Assembly (NCBI GenBank): GCA_023101885.1
Contig: JALPQD010000823.1
Location: 248,001-312,000, forward strand
Direction of reading: 5' to 3'
Origin: Typhlomys cinereus
Lineage: Eukaryota > Chordata > Mammalia > Rodentia > Platacanthomyidae
Length of the DNA stretch: 64,000 bases
Below, piece by piece: positions 51,411 through 61,429 of this stretch. Below the pieces are notes generated by a model, which worked only from the letters and a program-made list of their open reading frames with translations, had not been told where the DNA came from and did no database searches. Position 1 is the stretch's first letter, and each line of letters opens with the position of its first letter. The position numbers and the translations under genes were made by a program.

Positions 51411-52960
51411 CAAAAAAGAGAAGATGCTTTCTGCATCCAGAAAGCAGCAATGATAAGAAAGAAAAACAAAACAGTAGCACTAGCCTAGCATATACTGGCA
51501 AAGGAGAGAAAGATCAACATTCTCTAGAATCCACAAGTTTCAAAGAATCCTGTAACACCTTCAGAATCCCTGGTGGTGAATATGTCATTGGAAAGGGAGT
51601 GATTTATCCAGTCCATATATTCAAGCTTCAGGTGTGTGTCAAATGTATTCCATACCTAAGCCTAAAGGAGGGAATGAACGTACAAGGTTAGACTGAGTCC
51701 TCTCCTTAGTTAGATAGGAGCACCTCCCTCCAGCTTCTCATTACTGCCTGGTGCTCCTGGCCTATTTTTGAGTGACCATTCACGTATTCACTAAATAGTG
51801 AATGAATAACCAAGCAAGGCCCCATATAAACAGTCCTAGTAAGGTCTATCTCTTGCTCCTTGTGAGATCAGTATTGTTGGACAAGACAAGTAAAGAAAGG
51901 TGGTGAGTGACCTAGTGTTATAGAGTCCAAAAGGAGAATATGATCAGTCTCAAGTTTAAGAGAAAGTTTTGAAATAAGTGAGTTGGAATGCAAGCAGGGG
52001 ATTAATTATTCCAGACTAAGGAAAGGAAATTAAAAAAAGACAATAAAGAACATTGGAATTAAATAAAATGGTGATCTTCTAAAACAAAGGTTGGCAAAGT
52101 AAGTCCATCAAAGTTCATCTTGCCTGCTGCCTATCTTTCTAAATAAAGCTGCTTTTGGAGCACACCTATGTCTGTTCATTTATTGTCTCAGTCATTTGCA
52201 TGCTAGAAGGGCAGTATTAAGTAGCTGAGACAGAAGCCACCTGGCTACAAAGTTGAGAGTATTTATTCCTGGGCCCTTTGGAGAGACATTTTGCCATATG
52301 CTAATTAAAGCACACCTGAAATAGATAGAAATTTACCATTGGGGAAATGCACGAGAGTGAGTAATACTATGTACTGCTGTTATAGTGAGCAGCTGGACCC
52401 CTGGCCAGGAGCTAAAATAAGGAGTTGAGACTTAGTTCTGAGTATTGAGAGAAACTTCCTCAGGTTTTTAAGCAGGGCAGTGAGATAATCAGATGCAATG
52501 TGCTAGGTATTCATAGGATGGGCTGCAGGGTCAGAGCTCAAATGAGATGGGGGGTTTTAGGGTGATATATCCTCGGACTGGAGTGAGTGATCTGATCCCA
52601 CTCTTGTCACCTATGAACTTCAAGCAAGTTGCATGCTGGGTCCTCCAGTTTCCCATACACAAAATGAGAGGTGATAGCCCTACCCATCATGCAGGGCTCT
52701 TAGAAAGACTCACAATGTTAGAACAGGTAGAGTACCAGGGTTAGGAGAAGCTCCCAGTGGATGCTGTTAGTGCTTGTCTTCGTGGTCATGCTGTCTGGTG
52801 GGTGATGGATGTCTCAGGATGTGAGAACCCGGGAATAGGCAGAGTCCTGCGCCCAGGCTGGCGCAAAGCCTTAGCGGGCTAACGTCGTGGCCACGGTGAC
52901 CTCTTCTGTCAGTACTCTGCAGCCTCTCATCACTGTCCCTTCTATCATGCTGTCTTGCAG

Positions 52961-53094
52961 GCCTTCAGGAGTGCACTGATGAGTTCCTATTGGTGCTCAG
53001 GGAAAGGGGATGTGATTGACGACTGGTGCAGATGTGACCTCAGTGCCTTCGATGCCAGCGGGCTTCCCAACTGCAGCCCCCTTCCGCAGCCGGT
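52961..53094 (+). CDS. Astn2: Astrotactin coding exon (Cys-rich WCRC segment)
   Basis: This 134-base exon encodes 44 complete codons plus two bases. It starts [18 protein letters not shown] and includes the motif [11 protein letters not shown]. It continues the protein of the exon at 22732 without a phase break and bridges the cysteine-rich segment to the fibronectin type III domain. Seen in sequence: acceptor TGTCTTGCAG ending at 52960 and donor GTACGT at 53095. The exon ends in GT, which completes a valine codon with the first G of the exon at 54631; this join decides the donor over the GTGTAC two bases earlier. Four more cysteines here give eight across the two exons. The residues match ASTN2 closely, with conservative differences from the remembered human sequence such as R for K and S for N. 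Confidence 0.9.
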
Positions 53095-53616
53095 GTACGT
53101 ATGTATGGCCGCTCTTGCTTTGGCTATCCTTTTCCATGAGCTCATCCTCCTGAGTCGGCATTCCAGGCTATGACTTTGCCTTCTTTCCAGGGTGCTCAAC
53201 CAGACCTTGAAAAGTCTCTTTCCACAGTTACCAGAAAGTATCAAACTTCTAAGGAACTTCACATTATTTATTTGTTCAACCCATGATTCTATTTCCCTGC
53301 TCTGTGTCAGGCACTGAGTTAGAAAACACTGACAGCAGGCCAGCATGGTGGCTTCCTGGGTAAGGTGCTGGCTGGTGGCCCTGGCAACCTGAGTTCAATC
53401 CCTAGAAGCCCACATGGTAGAAGGAGAGAACTAACTTCTGAAAGTTATCTACTGACCCTGATGCATCTGCACGCATAAACCGTCTCTTCCTGCACCCCTC
53501 TCACTCTTCTTCCTCCCTTCCTCCCCTCTTTCTCTGAAATACATGTTATATGTCTCGCTTACCTTACCACATGCATCCTAAATATATACGGGTTCTGTGT
53601 CTTGCTCATTGGTTCA

Positions 53617-53718
53617 ATATTATATATATATATATTTTATATATAGATAATATATCTTATCATTCCCTTCAATTCATATAGATAGATGGATAGATTTTGA
53701 TCTTATCATTCCCTTAAG

Positions 53719-53759
<41 letters not shown>
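53617..53759 (+). repeat. Two (TA)n tracts around a duplicated unit
   Basis: (TA)n lies at about 53617-53640 and 53722-53759. Between them CTTATCATTCCCTT plus ATTCATATA-like sequence occurs twice (about 53655 and 53701). Confidence 0.85.
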
Positions 53760-53762
<3 letters not shown>

Positions 53763-53913
53763 TGAAATATATATAGGGGAATGAAAATAATCATACTATC
53801 AGCTCATCCTGTAAAAAAAAGAGGGGGATGATCATGTGGCCCATCTTTATGTCCAATTCCCTGCTAGTACACTGTGTTATGAAGCTAAACCATCTCCCTC
53901 TACCAGAAACAAC

Positions 53914-53919
53914 CACACA

Positions 53920-53978
<59 letters not shown>
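53914..53978 (+). repeat. (CA)n microsatellite in short Astn2 intron
   Basis: About 32 CA units with one TA interruption, 650 bases before the exon at 54631. Confidence 0.95.
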
Positions 53979-53980
<2 letters not shown>

Positions 53981-54449
53981 CTGTTCCTGAAAAAGTCAGG
54001 TCTGCATGAGGGATGGGCACCACTATGATTATGGTTTTGTTCTTGACTTGAAAATACTGTGATTTGTGTGAACTATTTCCCTTTCTTCATTCTTCTGTTC
54101 CCTGATTTGGTAAATGAAAAAAAAAATACTTCATTATCTCCATGGAGCAGTCCAAATCTACCCTTCAATCATACTGTTTCTTGTTGCACTACAAAAGGAT
54201 TTGCTTTAGAATCCCTTCTGTCTTGGAGAGCAGATGAAGTACCAAGTCTCCCCTTGAGAGAATAGTATATTAAACAGTTGACTCGTGGCATTCAGGAATT
54301 GAAAACTCCTGTGTTTGGAGTTGCTGCCTATTTAGGAAGGAGGCATCACTGGGAACATAATTTAAGTAAATGGAAAGTTAGCCCCTTTTCTCCCAAGCTC
54401 ATAATATAAGTATGGATTAATCTGTCGAAGTTGTCACATTGATCTTAAA

Positions 54450-54545
54450 GGGATGAGGAAATAGCCACCTTGAGAAGTGATATAATTTATCTAAGGCCTG
54501 TGGGTCATTGTTGGAGTCAGGGTTTGAACCCAAGGTGAAACATTT
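54450..54545 (-). repeat. MIR-like remnant, minus strand
   Basis: GGATGAGGAAATAGCCACCT and GTCAGGGTTTGAACCCAAGG are reversed MIR landmarks. It lies 86 bases before an exon. Confidence 0.5.
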
Positions 54546-54630
54546 ACATCTTACTGACTTATGAAATTCTTTTTAAGGCTTTGGTTGGTACTAGCTGTCA
54601 AACAAGAACCTTCCTTGTCATTCTCTGCAG

Positions 54631-54779
54631 GCTGAGACTGTCCCCAACCGTGGAGCCTTCCAGCACTGTGGTCTCCCTGGAGTGGGTAGATGTTCAGCCA
54701 GCTATTGGGACCAAGGTCTCTGACTATATTCTACAACATAAGAAAGTGGACGAATATACTGACACCGACCTGTACACAG
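54631..54779 (+). CDS. Astn2: Astrotactin coding exon (start of fibronectin III domain)
   Basis: This 149-base exon has one leading base, 49 codons, and one trailing base. The protein reads LRLSPTVEPSSTVVSLEW and then VDVQPAIGTKVSDYILQHK, ending DTDLYT before a split glycine codon. Proline-rich entry followed by a VSLEW beta strand and a DYIL strand is typical of the first strands of a fibronectin type III domain, the module that follows the MACPF region in astrotactins. Seen in sequence: acceptor CTGCAG ending at 54630 and strong donor GTAAGC at 54780. Phases agree with both neighbours. In ASTN1 as remembered this region differs (EHSEPPIGVQIVDY), which supports ASTN2. The next exon is not in the window. 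Confidence 0.9.
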
Positions 54780-54984
54780 GTAAGCAGGGGCCTGTCCCTG
54801 TTGTTGAGATTATATGACACAGGACGCCTTCATGTCTTCATGGACTTGGCATTACCTGGCTTGGGAAGGCCTCTGAAGTTCCGTTGTTTGGTCATTATTC
54901 TGACCACATGTGATCACATCAGGAGCAGCAACATGTTGTAGTTGGTAAGAGTTTGTTTGACTTGGACTTTCAATATCATTGTAA

Positions 54985-55345
54985 TAGTTACTCTTATCTG
55001 TTGCTGTGAGAGAGCACCCAAAGTCAATCAACCTAGGGGAAAAGGGGAGATTTATTCAGCTTATGGTTCCAGAGGGGAGATACAGCCTTTCATGGTAGAG
55101 GCAGCATGGCTGGCCGACTCGCTGAAGCTGTAGACAGGCTAAGTCACACCCATCCATGATGCTGAGAAATGCAAGACTGCTGCTCCAAAAGGCAGACTCC
55201 TCCTGGAGGTAGGGTGGGACTAATCCACTTCAAGGCTCACCCCCTGTGATTGCCTTCACCCAGCAAGGCTCCACCTCTCAAGGTACCATGACCTTCCCAA
55301 ACCTATGAGACTGTGAGGGACTCGTTTCAAACCATGACAGTCATA
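54985..55345 (-). mobile_element. MaLR LTR, minus strand
   Basis: It begins GTTACTCTTATCTGTTGCTG and continues GAGAGCACCCAAAGTCAATC. It resembles 57398-57800 and 62528-62940 and lies 205 bases after the exon at 54631-54779. Confidence 0.65.
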
Positions 55346-55869
55346 CATGGTTCCAAGAGCATTAATTCTAAAGAGGATTTGACTCAGCTTAGCCTGAGGA
55401 GTTCTTTAAGTCTTGATTTTGAAGATGTCTGTGTATAAATATATTATTTTGGGGACTAAGATGGGGAAATTCAACTGATTGCCTTTTTAAATGAAATGTA
55501 TGGATCTCTTGAGAGGAGTTTTTATGAGCTGATATTATAAGAAGAGAACTGAAAGTGATTGGCGCATGCGGGAGCTGTGGGGAGCACGTGCTAGACACAG
55601 CTGCATTGGACTGTAACTGAGCACAATGCCTCTCAGTCCCTCTGAGTTCTCCTTTGTACCAGACATTGTCAAGACGCCACACTTTCATCTGTGACCCACA
55701 TTGTGAGCATCTACTCTCTACTATTGTTGAGACTTCCATTTAATAATTATTCTTTTCCATCCAGATAACTCTGATTGGACATCTGCTTCCTGTGGTATAC
55801 ATTGACTGGTATATAATGCATTGTACAGAAACTTTTTTTTTAAGATTCATCCATGCCATTGTATTGGCA

Positions 55870-56048
55870 TTTCTTTTTTTTTTTACATTTTTATTACATT
55901 TTTTGCCTAATTATACAAGCTAAATAGGTACCCCCTCCCATTGCCCTCTCCCCACCCTCTCACCCTCCCCTCCCTCTCACCCCTTTTCCTTCCCTCCCTC
56001 TCACCCCTTTTCCTTCCCTCCCTCTCACCCCTTTTCCTTCCCTCCTCT
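55870..56048 (-). mobile_element. L1-like 3' end, minus strand, expanded C-rich tract
   Basis: It begins with poly(T), then AATTATACAAGCTAAATAGG and CCCTCTCCCC, resembling the 10577 copy reversed. The C/T-rich tract includes a 24-base unit in about three copies (55968-56042). Confidence 0.6.
55968..56042 (+). repeat. 24-base pyrimidine repeat, about three copies
   Basis: The unit CCTTTTCCTTCCCTCCCTCT plus CACC is repeated without change. It lies in the C-rich tract of an L1-like end. Confidence 0.85.
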
Positions 56049-56369
56049 CTTGGTGCTTTCTGCTTTAATGGGGTCAGTGCTTCCTGTGCCCATCTCACAG
56101 AGGAAGAGGCTGAGATCAAAGTTATCCAGCCAGCGGTATCTGCACAAGATCGTAGTTTTAATCCTGAACCAAAGCTGGATTACTGAAAAATTAAGGAAGT
56201 ATAATTACTTGATGATTTATTTTTGTCCAATGAGAATATAACATCAAAAGAAAGAGCGACTTACCTTTGCTAAATAGGGTTTCATTTCATTCCAAGCATC
56301 TGTCATAAAGTCTGACATTCAAATATTTGTGAAATGTACAGGCAGTAAATGAATAAAGTCAGTTTTCTT

Positions 56370-56520
56370 TCTTCCCTCACTCCTTCCCTCCTTCCTTCCC
56401 TCCCTCCTCCCTCCCTCCTTCCTTCCTTTCTTCCTTCCTTCCTTATTCCCTTTCTTTTCCATCCCTCCCTCCTTCCTTCTTCCTTTTTCCCCACTGACTT
56501 TTTCTTTCTTTCTCACTTTC
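56370..56520 (+). repeat. (CCTT)n / (CCCT)n pyrimidine tract
   Basis: This is an almost pure C/T stretch on the + strand with CCTT and CCCT units. Confidence 0.9.
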
Positions 56521-57397
56521 CTCATTGGGCCTTCATTTAAGCGTGAGTGTATTTATGGTCATTTTCTGGCACTTAAATTTTATATTGGCAAGATTTGCCA
56601 GGATCAGTGAATGTGACTTTTTGTGTGCTTTAATCTTTATGAAAGCCTACTTTTATAATTGCACAGGTCTATAGATCACAGTGACTAAGGGAAATAAAAG
56701 TCCTTTAAAGGGTAGTATGGTGATTTCAGCTGTCGGTTTAATACTTGAAGAGGCACTGGGCACACCTATAAGAATTTATGTAAGATAGACATCTGGCAAG
56801 CCTGTAGGAGAGTTTTTTAATTGCAAAATTGATGTGGGAAGACCCGGGTCACAGATGGTAGAACTCCTCTGCTCTTGGCTGTGGATGTGGATGCAGTCAA
56901 TTCCCTCACTTCCTAATATTGTTAAAATTCCCCATCATGATGAACTATAACCTAGAATGGTCCCCACCATTATGTCAACGGAATATGAGGTAGATGAGTT
57001 TACAATTTAAAAATAAGGCCCCACATTTCTATAGCATGCTACTCTCTTCAGATTAAAAACCCTGTAGAGTTAAGTGACTTTTCCTGCACCCTATAAGCAG
57101 ATTTCACAAGCTAGGTCCACCATATTCTCAGGAAATGTTTGTTCTTAAATTCCATGTAGATTCTGTGTCTGAACTCAAGTGTTTCTTCTCCTTCCTTTCT
57201 GTCCAAACATCTCCTTCTCCTCTCAACGGGAGCATTCCTTTCTGCATTGTATTTAGAACACTTTACTAATCACATTGAATACCTCCTCTATCATCAAATA
57301 AACTATAAAGGTGTGTGATAGCTAGCTAGTTAGATGACATATAGATTGAGCGAACAAACATGTCCATATGCAAACATCACTGTGTGGGAGTATGTGA

Positions 57398-57800
57398 CGG
57401 TTACTCTTTACTATTGCTGTGAGAGAGCACCCAAAGTCGAACAATTTGTGGAGAAAGGAAGATTTATTCAACTTACAGTTCCAGAGGAAGAATAGATACA
57501 GTCTCTCGAGGCGATGGAAGCGTCATGGCTGAAGCTGGCAGGCAGGTGGCAGGCTAAATCACAGCAGACCTCCACATGGCTTGAGCATTCTTGGACCGTC
57601 TCTCTATCCTCTATTCTGTAGTCCCTTTTATATGATATGATCCATTACTGGGAGGTTCCTATGAGATCTGTGGAGGTTCTGATAGGATCTAGAGCAGGTA
57701 TAATCCTTTCAGGTGGTCTCATTTGATCTTTTCAGGTGTGGTCTCATCTGATCTGAGTTAATACTAGATGTGTTAAGTTGACATCCAGGATTAACTATTC
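57398..57800 (-). mobile_element. MaLR LTR, minus strand
   Basis: It is a near-complete copy: GGTTACTCTTTACTATTGCT at the left, CCTTTTATATGATATGATCC in the middle, and GTGTTAAGTTGACATCCAGG at the right. Confidence 0.7.
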
Positions 57801-57889
57801 AACTTTTGGACGTTGTATTTTTTCTTCCATCATGTGGGCTATGGGGATGGAACTCAGGTTGTCAGGTTTGTGTACAGACATCATGCCCA

Positions 57890-58262
57890 CTGTCATGGTT
57901 TAAATATGAGTTTTTCCCCACAGGCTTATGCGTTTGCATCCACAGCTGATGATAATATTGAGAAAGTTACCTTTGGAAGTGGAGCCTTGGTGGAGGAAGG
58001 GATGTCACAAGGAATGGGCCTGAGGTTGGTCAGTCCCGCCCTGCTTCTGATAGTAGTAAACTCTTGCACTTTGATGCTTACACTCTTTGTCTCTGATGGA
58101 TGTGTCTTGAACTATCTCCATGTTTTTCCATCCCCATGCTTTTTTCTTTCCCATAATGGACTATATCTCCCCTTTGGAACTGTAAGCCAAATAAATCTCC
58201 CTTTCTCCATTAAGTTGTGTATAAGTGTTGTCTCATAGCAGCAGAAAATGTAGCTGTGACAC
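57890..58262 (+). mobile_element. MaLR (MST/MT-like) LTR
   Basis: It has sense landmarks CATGGTTTAAATATGAGTTT, GAGCCTTGGTGGAGGAAGG, TGGAACTGTAAGCCAAATAA and CTCATAGCAGCAG. Confidence 0.75.
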
Positions 58263-58439
58263 CTGATGAGCTATCTTGCTGGGTCTGATGAACAGGTTTT
58301 CAGAATTCATGTCATATCTTTGACTATCTACTAGTCCACAATCTTCCAAGGTAGACAGCTTTCTAATTATAAAAATTTACTCTACTGGTAAGCCTACAGT
58401 GTTAGAAAACTAAGTTCTTCTTCAACGTTTTTTTCTGGT

Positions 58440-59110
58440 GAATATCTAATTTGAAAGTACAGAATATAATTATGCTATTTATTTCTAGTCTAGATAACTT
58501 GATTTTTTCTTTTCTTTGCCTTAATACCCTGGCTTTGGCTTCTAGTGCTATATTTTGTAAAAATGATAAAAACCAGCATGTTCACCTTGTTTCTATTCTT
58601 GGACTGAAAGCTCTCAGACTTTTACCATGAAGTATGATGCCAGCTGAGATTTGTACGAGCCCTTTGTTAGGTTGGGAAGGGCACCGACTATTCCTGACTG
58701 GCTAAGCTTTTGCCTTTTGTTTTAATTAAGAGTAGATGTTGAACTTTTCTCTGTCTTCTCTCCCATCCTGTCTGTGACATTTATCTTGTCAAAAATCAGC
58801 TTTTGGTGTCACTGGTTTCTACTTTAGTCTTTCTTATTTCCTTTGTCTGGTTCATTTTATTCTTTGTTTCTTGCTACATTTTTTACATTTTTTAACGTGG
58901 TAAGCTGAGCTTACTCTCAGTAGTGTGGGTGGGTAATCCCTTTAGGTACTGCACTAATGGCATCCCATAGATTTTGTTATTTGGGCAGAGGAAGCATGTT
59001 GTATAGCATTTAAAGATTTGGGGATTTATCTGATACATATATAAATGTTTTAAATTTGATTCAACCGTATTCAAGAATATGTTTTTAATTTGATCCTTTT
59101 CTTTTTTACT
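58440..59110 (-). mobile_element. L1 ORF2 remnant, minus strand
   Basis: TTACCATGAAGTATGATGCC, GGCATCCCATAGATTTTGTT and CAAGAATATGTTTTTAATTT are reversed L1 ORF2 phrases. It is degraded with no open frame. Confidence 0.65.
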
Positions 59111-59264
59111 TTTTATGCTTCATTTTTCCCTTTCAGCTTCAAGATGAAAGTTTTCTTTTTAATTTTTTATATTAAATTTGTTCTTTGTCAATTTCATGTA
59201 AGCACATGATATATTATGATTGCTCTCTGTATTAGGGTTCTCTAGAGTCACGGAATTCACAGAA

Positions 59265-59267
<3 letters not shown>

Positions 59268-59297
<30 letters not shown>
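59268..59297 (+). repeat. (TA)n beside MFAP1 retrocopy
   Basis: About 15 TA units, seven bases from the poly(A) end of the MFAP1 copy. Confidence 0.95.
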
Positions 59298-59300
<3 letters not shown>

Positions 59301-59763
59301 AAATTTTTTTTGGATCAAAAAGTATGTTTATTTAGAAAAGTTGACTCAACCAAAAAATGCAAAAACAGGTCACAATGAGTTTACATTTCCTGATATACTA
59401 CTTCCAACTCTAAGGTAGAAGTAACACATTGTTCACTTATATGCCCACATTTCTGACTCAAGCTAAGGAGCTGAAAAGAAACTCAAAATGGTCTCAAACT
59501 CAGAACAGTCCCAAGTCAATATGGGAACCTTAATTGAGAAATCTAATAATTCTCAGAAAGTTTTAAGTGGGAAGTTTCTATAAGTACCTGGTTAGTGCTT
59601 TCCTGTAGGTTTCTCAATATGAGTCCAAACCTCTCACAAAGCACCTCAAGCACAAGTTATGGCAGCAAGTCCAGAAGGCTCTGTACTGGAACTATGTTAA
59701 TAATGGTAAAAGAAACTTGAGGACCAGATGATGAGACTCCCCTCATGTCCCACAGTTGGAGTC

Positions 59764-61080
59764 CTAAGTAGTTTTCTGCTTTTTGGCAGATGGTCTTTCG
59801 AATACATCACGGACCCCAGCTGCTTTTTGTTTAAAGAACTTTGTGTTTTGCGTACTCTCTTGACCCCATACAGAGTCGAAGGAAGTGGTATATTGATCTA
59901 CAAGGTGGGTATATTTGGTACGATCAGAACGTCCAAAATTCTTGACCTGCATGACTTTAGGAAGAATGGTTTTGTTGAAATGATCCTCAAGGGTAGGAGC
60001 ACTGAAATCTCTCTTACATACTTCTTCATCCTCATCCATGAAGAAGGCACCCCGATGATAGTATTTCTGTAAAAATTTGTATTTGCCCTTAACAGCTTTG
60101 TTGGTAATGACTCTGCCATTTGCTCGAAGCTCAGCCTGCCTTTCTTCCTCAGTAAGGTTTCGCATGCGTTCAATTTCTGCTTTCTCCTTTTCAAGCACTT
60201 CTCCGTCTTCTCTGTCCCTTTTGATTCTTTTTAGCTCTCGGACTTTCCATGTTTCATATTCTTCCTCATCATTTTCATCGTTAGTATTGAGAGCGTCCAG
60301 TGCTGCCAGGAATTGCTTGTTCTCCTCCAATTCTTTTTGGGTCTCCTCTTCTACGATCTTTAGTGTATACTTGCGTCTCTCCTCGGCCATTCGTTTTGCT
60401 TCCTGTTCCAGTTCTTTCTGTTTCAATGCTTCAGCTTCACGTTCTTGAACTGTCACTCGGTCCTTCTTTCCAATGAAGACAGGCTTAAGGCGAGTCTCCA
60501 TCTCATCTTCACTGTCTGTATATTCCTCACACTCAGACTCTGATTCTGACTCCTGCCCAGAACGTCCTTCATCCTCTACCTCCATGACTTCCACTTCTTC
60601 GTTTTTCCTCTCCCGTGCTCGTTGCCACATCACGCCTCTGTGCCGCTCTATTTCCCCATCATCAATTTCTTCTTCTTCTCCACTGCTATCTTCTCGTTCA
60701 ATGCGCCAAGCATCTCCTTCTACTTCTGACTCACTTTCTCCAACCACTTCAGGTTCTACTCTTTTTCCATGTCGAGCCAATCTTTCTTCCACATCTTCCC
60801 TAACGCGATTCTGTAAACGACGCAGTCGGGGGTCACTAGAGGAGTCTTCCTCTTGCTCTTCAGGCTCTGCTTTTTGTTCTTTGGCTTTCTTAACGAACTG
60901 AAATTCTTCATCCTCTTCATCTGAGGACTCCATAGGCGCATAGTCTGGCCTTTTTCCGGACACATAGCGCTTTACTTTCACTTTTTCCATAGAAATCTCA
61001 CCTTTCTCATTGTGAATGGGGACGGTCCCGGCCGTGGACTGAGTGGGCGGCTGCGTCCTGAGCGCGCTCGGGGAGGGCAT
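59764..61080 (-). CDS. Mfap1: MFAP1 retrocopy with intact open reading frame
   Basis: This intronless copy of MFAP1, a nuclear spliceosomal protein that works with PRPF38A in the B complex despite its microfibril name, lies antisense inside an Astn2 intron. From the start matching the family (61080) it encodes 438 residues; the human protein is about 439. Landmarks in order are a basic N-terminal motif KVKVKRYVSGKRPDYAPM, SSDEEDEEFQF, long alternating acidic and basic charged stretches, and a conserved C-terminal block with KGKYKFLQKYYHRGAFF, DFSAPTLEDHFNKTILPK and a Lys-rich end before TAG at 59764. There are no introns, stops or frameshifts. Several residues differ from the remembered parent, often Arg to His, Gln or Trp. 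It may be a young decaying copy or an expressed retrogene; the sequence alone cannot tell. The open frame extends upstream to an ATG at 61371. Confidence 0.88.
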   Translation of the reverse strand: MPSPSALRTQPPTQSTAGTVPIHNEKGEISMEKVKVKRYVSGKRPDYAPMESSDEEDEEFQFVKKAKEQKAEPEEQEEDSSSDPRLRRLQNRVREDVEERLARHGKRVEPEVVGESESEVEGDAWRIEREDSSGEEEEIDDGEIERHRGVMWQRARERKNEEVEVMEVEDEGRSGQESESESECEEYTDSEDEMETRLKPVFIGKKDRVTVQEREAEALKQKELEQEAKRMAEERRKYTLKIVEEETQKELEENKQFLAALDALNTNDENDEEEYETWKVRELKRIKRDREDGEVLEKEKAEIERMRNLTEEERQAELRANGRVITNKAVKGKYKFLQKYYHRGAFFMDEDEEVCKRDFSAPTLEDHFNKTILPKVMQVKNFGRSDRTKYTHLVDQYTTSFDSVWGQESTQNTKFFKQKAAGVRDVFERPSAKKQKTT

Positions 61081-61371
61081 CTGGACGCGAGCGGCGGAGG
61101 CCTCCAAAGCTTGACCGGTTCCAGGCAGCAGCCACCGACAAGTAAGCGTAGCACCGCTTTCCAGCGAGCTCCGCCCGACTGTAGCGCAACTGACAGGAAC
61201 GACTTGTAGTCCGACTCTATGTATAGGAAATGTATTGAGTTGGCTTGCAGATATGGCCGAGGTAGTCCAGCGAAGGCTGCCAGTAGCCGACGTGGTTCCG
61301 ACGATGCCAATCGCTGCCAATAGCTCACTGCTCAGTTGTGTCGTCAAGTGGGTGATGGCTGAAGGCTGCAC
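61081..61371 (-). other. In-frame open extension upstream of MFAP1 start
   Basis: Ninety-seven codons upstream of the canonical MFAP1 start are open in the same frame, beginning with ATG at 61371. The translated extension (MQPSAITHLTTQLSSELL at its start) has no domain I recognise. It most likely is 5' UTR that lacks stops because it is GC-rich, so I take 61080 as the true start. If translated, the protein would be 535 residues. Confidence 0.5.
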
Positions 61372-61429
61372 AACTCCTAGGGTCTTAGTCTAGTCAAAGG
61401 CTAGAAGGTCGAAGAAACCGGAAGGCATC

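Larger units (their letters stand above)
22998..52960 (+). other. Astn2: Astn2 intron, 29,963 bases
   Basis: This is a complete intron with donor GTGAGC at 22998 and acceptor TTGCAG ending at 52960. Phase 0 at both sides agrees with the flanking exons. It contains B2- and B4-type SINEs, a B2 plus L1 pair (23398-23939), a 41-42 base minisatellite (30735-30940), many long microsatellites, the RPL7A pseudogene (37607-38455), an unassigned repeat-poor stretch with a 151-codon frame (40700-41560), and MIR-like remnants. The stretches 24950-27650, 33000-35690, 36300-37030, 38600-39700, 42700-43690 and 45500-48600 hold no gene I can support; they are single-copy or ancient repeat DNA. Confidence 0.88.
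53095..54630 (+). other. Astn2: Astn2 intron, 1,536 bases, with TA and CA repeats
   Basis: This short complete intron has donor GTACGT at 53095 and acceptor CTCTGCAG ending at 54630. It holds a partial tRNA-derived SINE (about 53338-53530), two (TA)n tracts (53617-53640 and 53722-53759) separated by a roughly 25-base unit that occurs twice, a (CA)n tract of about 65 bases (53914-53978), and a MIR-like remnant near 54450-54545. The acceptor is preceded by TTCCTTGTCATTCTCTGCAG, a good pyrimidine tract. Confidence 0.88.
59304..61420 (-). mobile_element. Mfap1: MFAP1 retrocopy: full insertion with UTRs and poly(A)
   Basis: This is the extent of the processed copy. On the minus strand the 3' UTR (about 450 bases) ends with AATAAA (59327-59332), then about 15 bases later a run of eight A (59304-59311), as expected for L1-mediated retrotransposition of a polyadenylated mRNA. 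The 5' side holds about 340 bases of GC- and CpG-rich leader, ending around 61420 near a CTTCCGG motif. The left neighbour is a (TA)n tract and LTR start; the right neighbour is an LTR fragment. I could not identify a clean target-site duplication. The right edge is approximate. Confidence 0.75.

Noticed and set aside
60077..60901. Long + strand frames of 123 and 142 codons, Ser-rich
   Set aside because: They are antisense shadows of the acidic/basic MFAP1 coding sequence (Glu codons read as Ser/Leu on the other strand).
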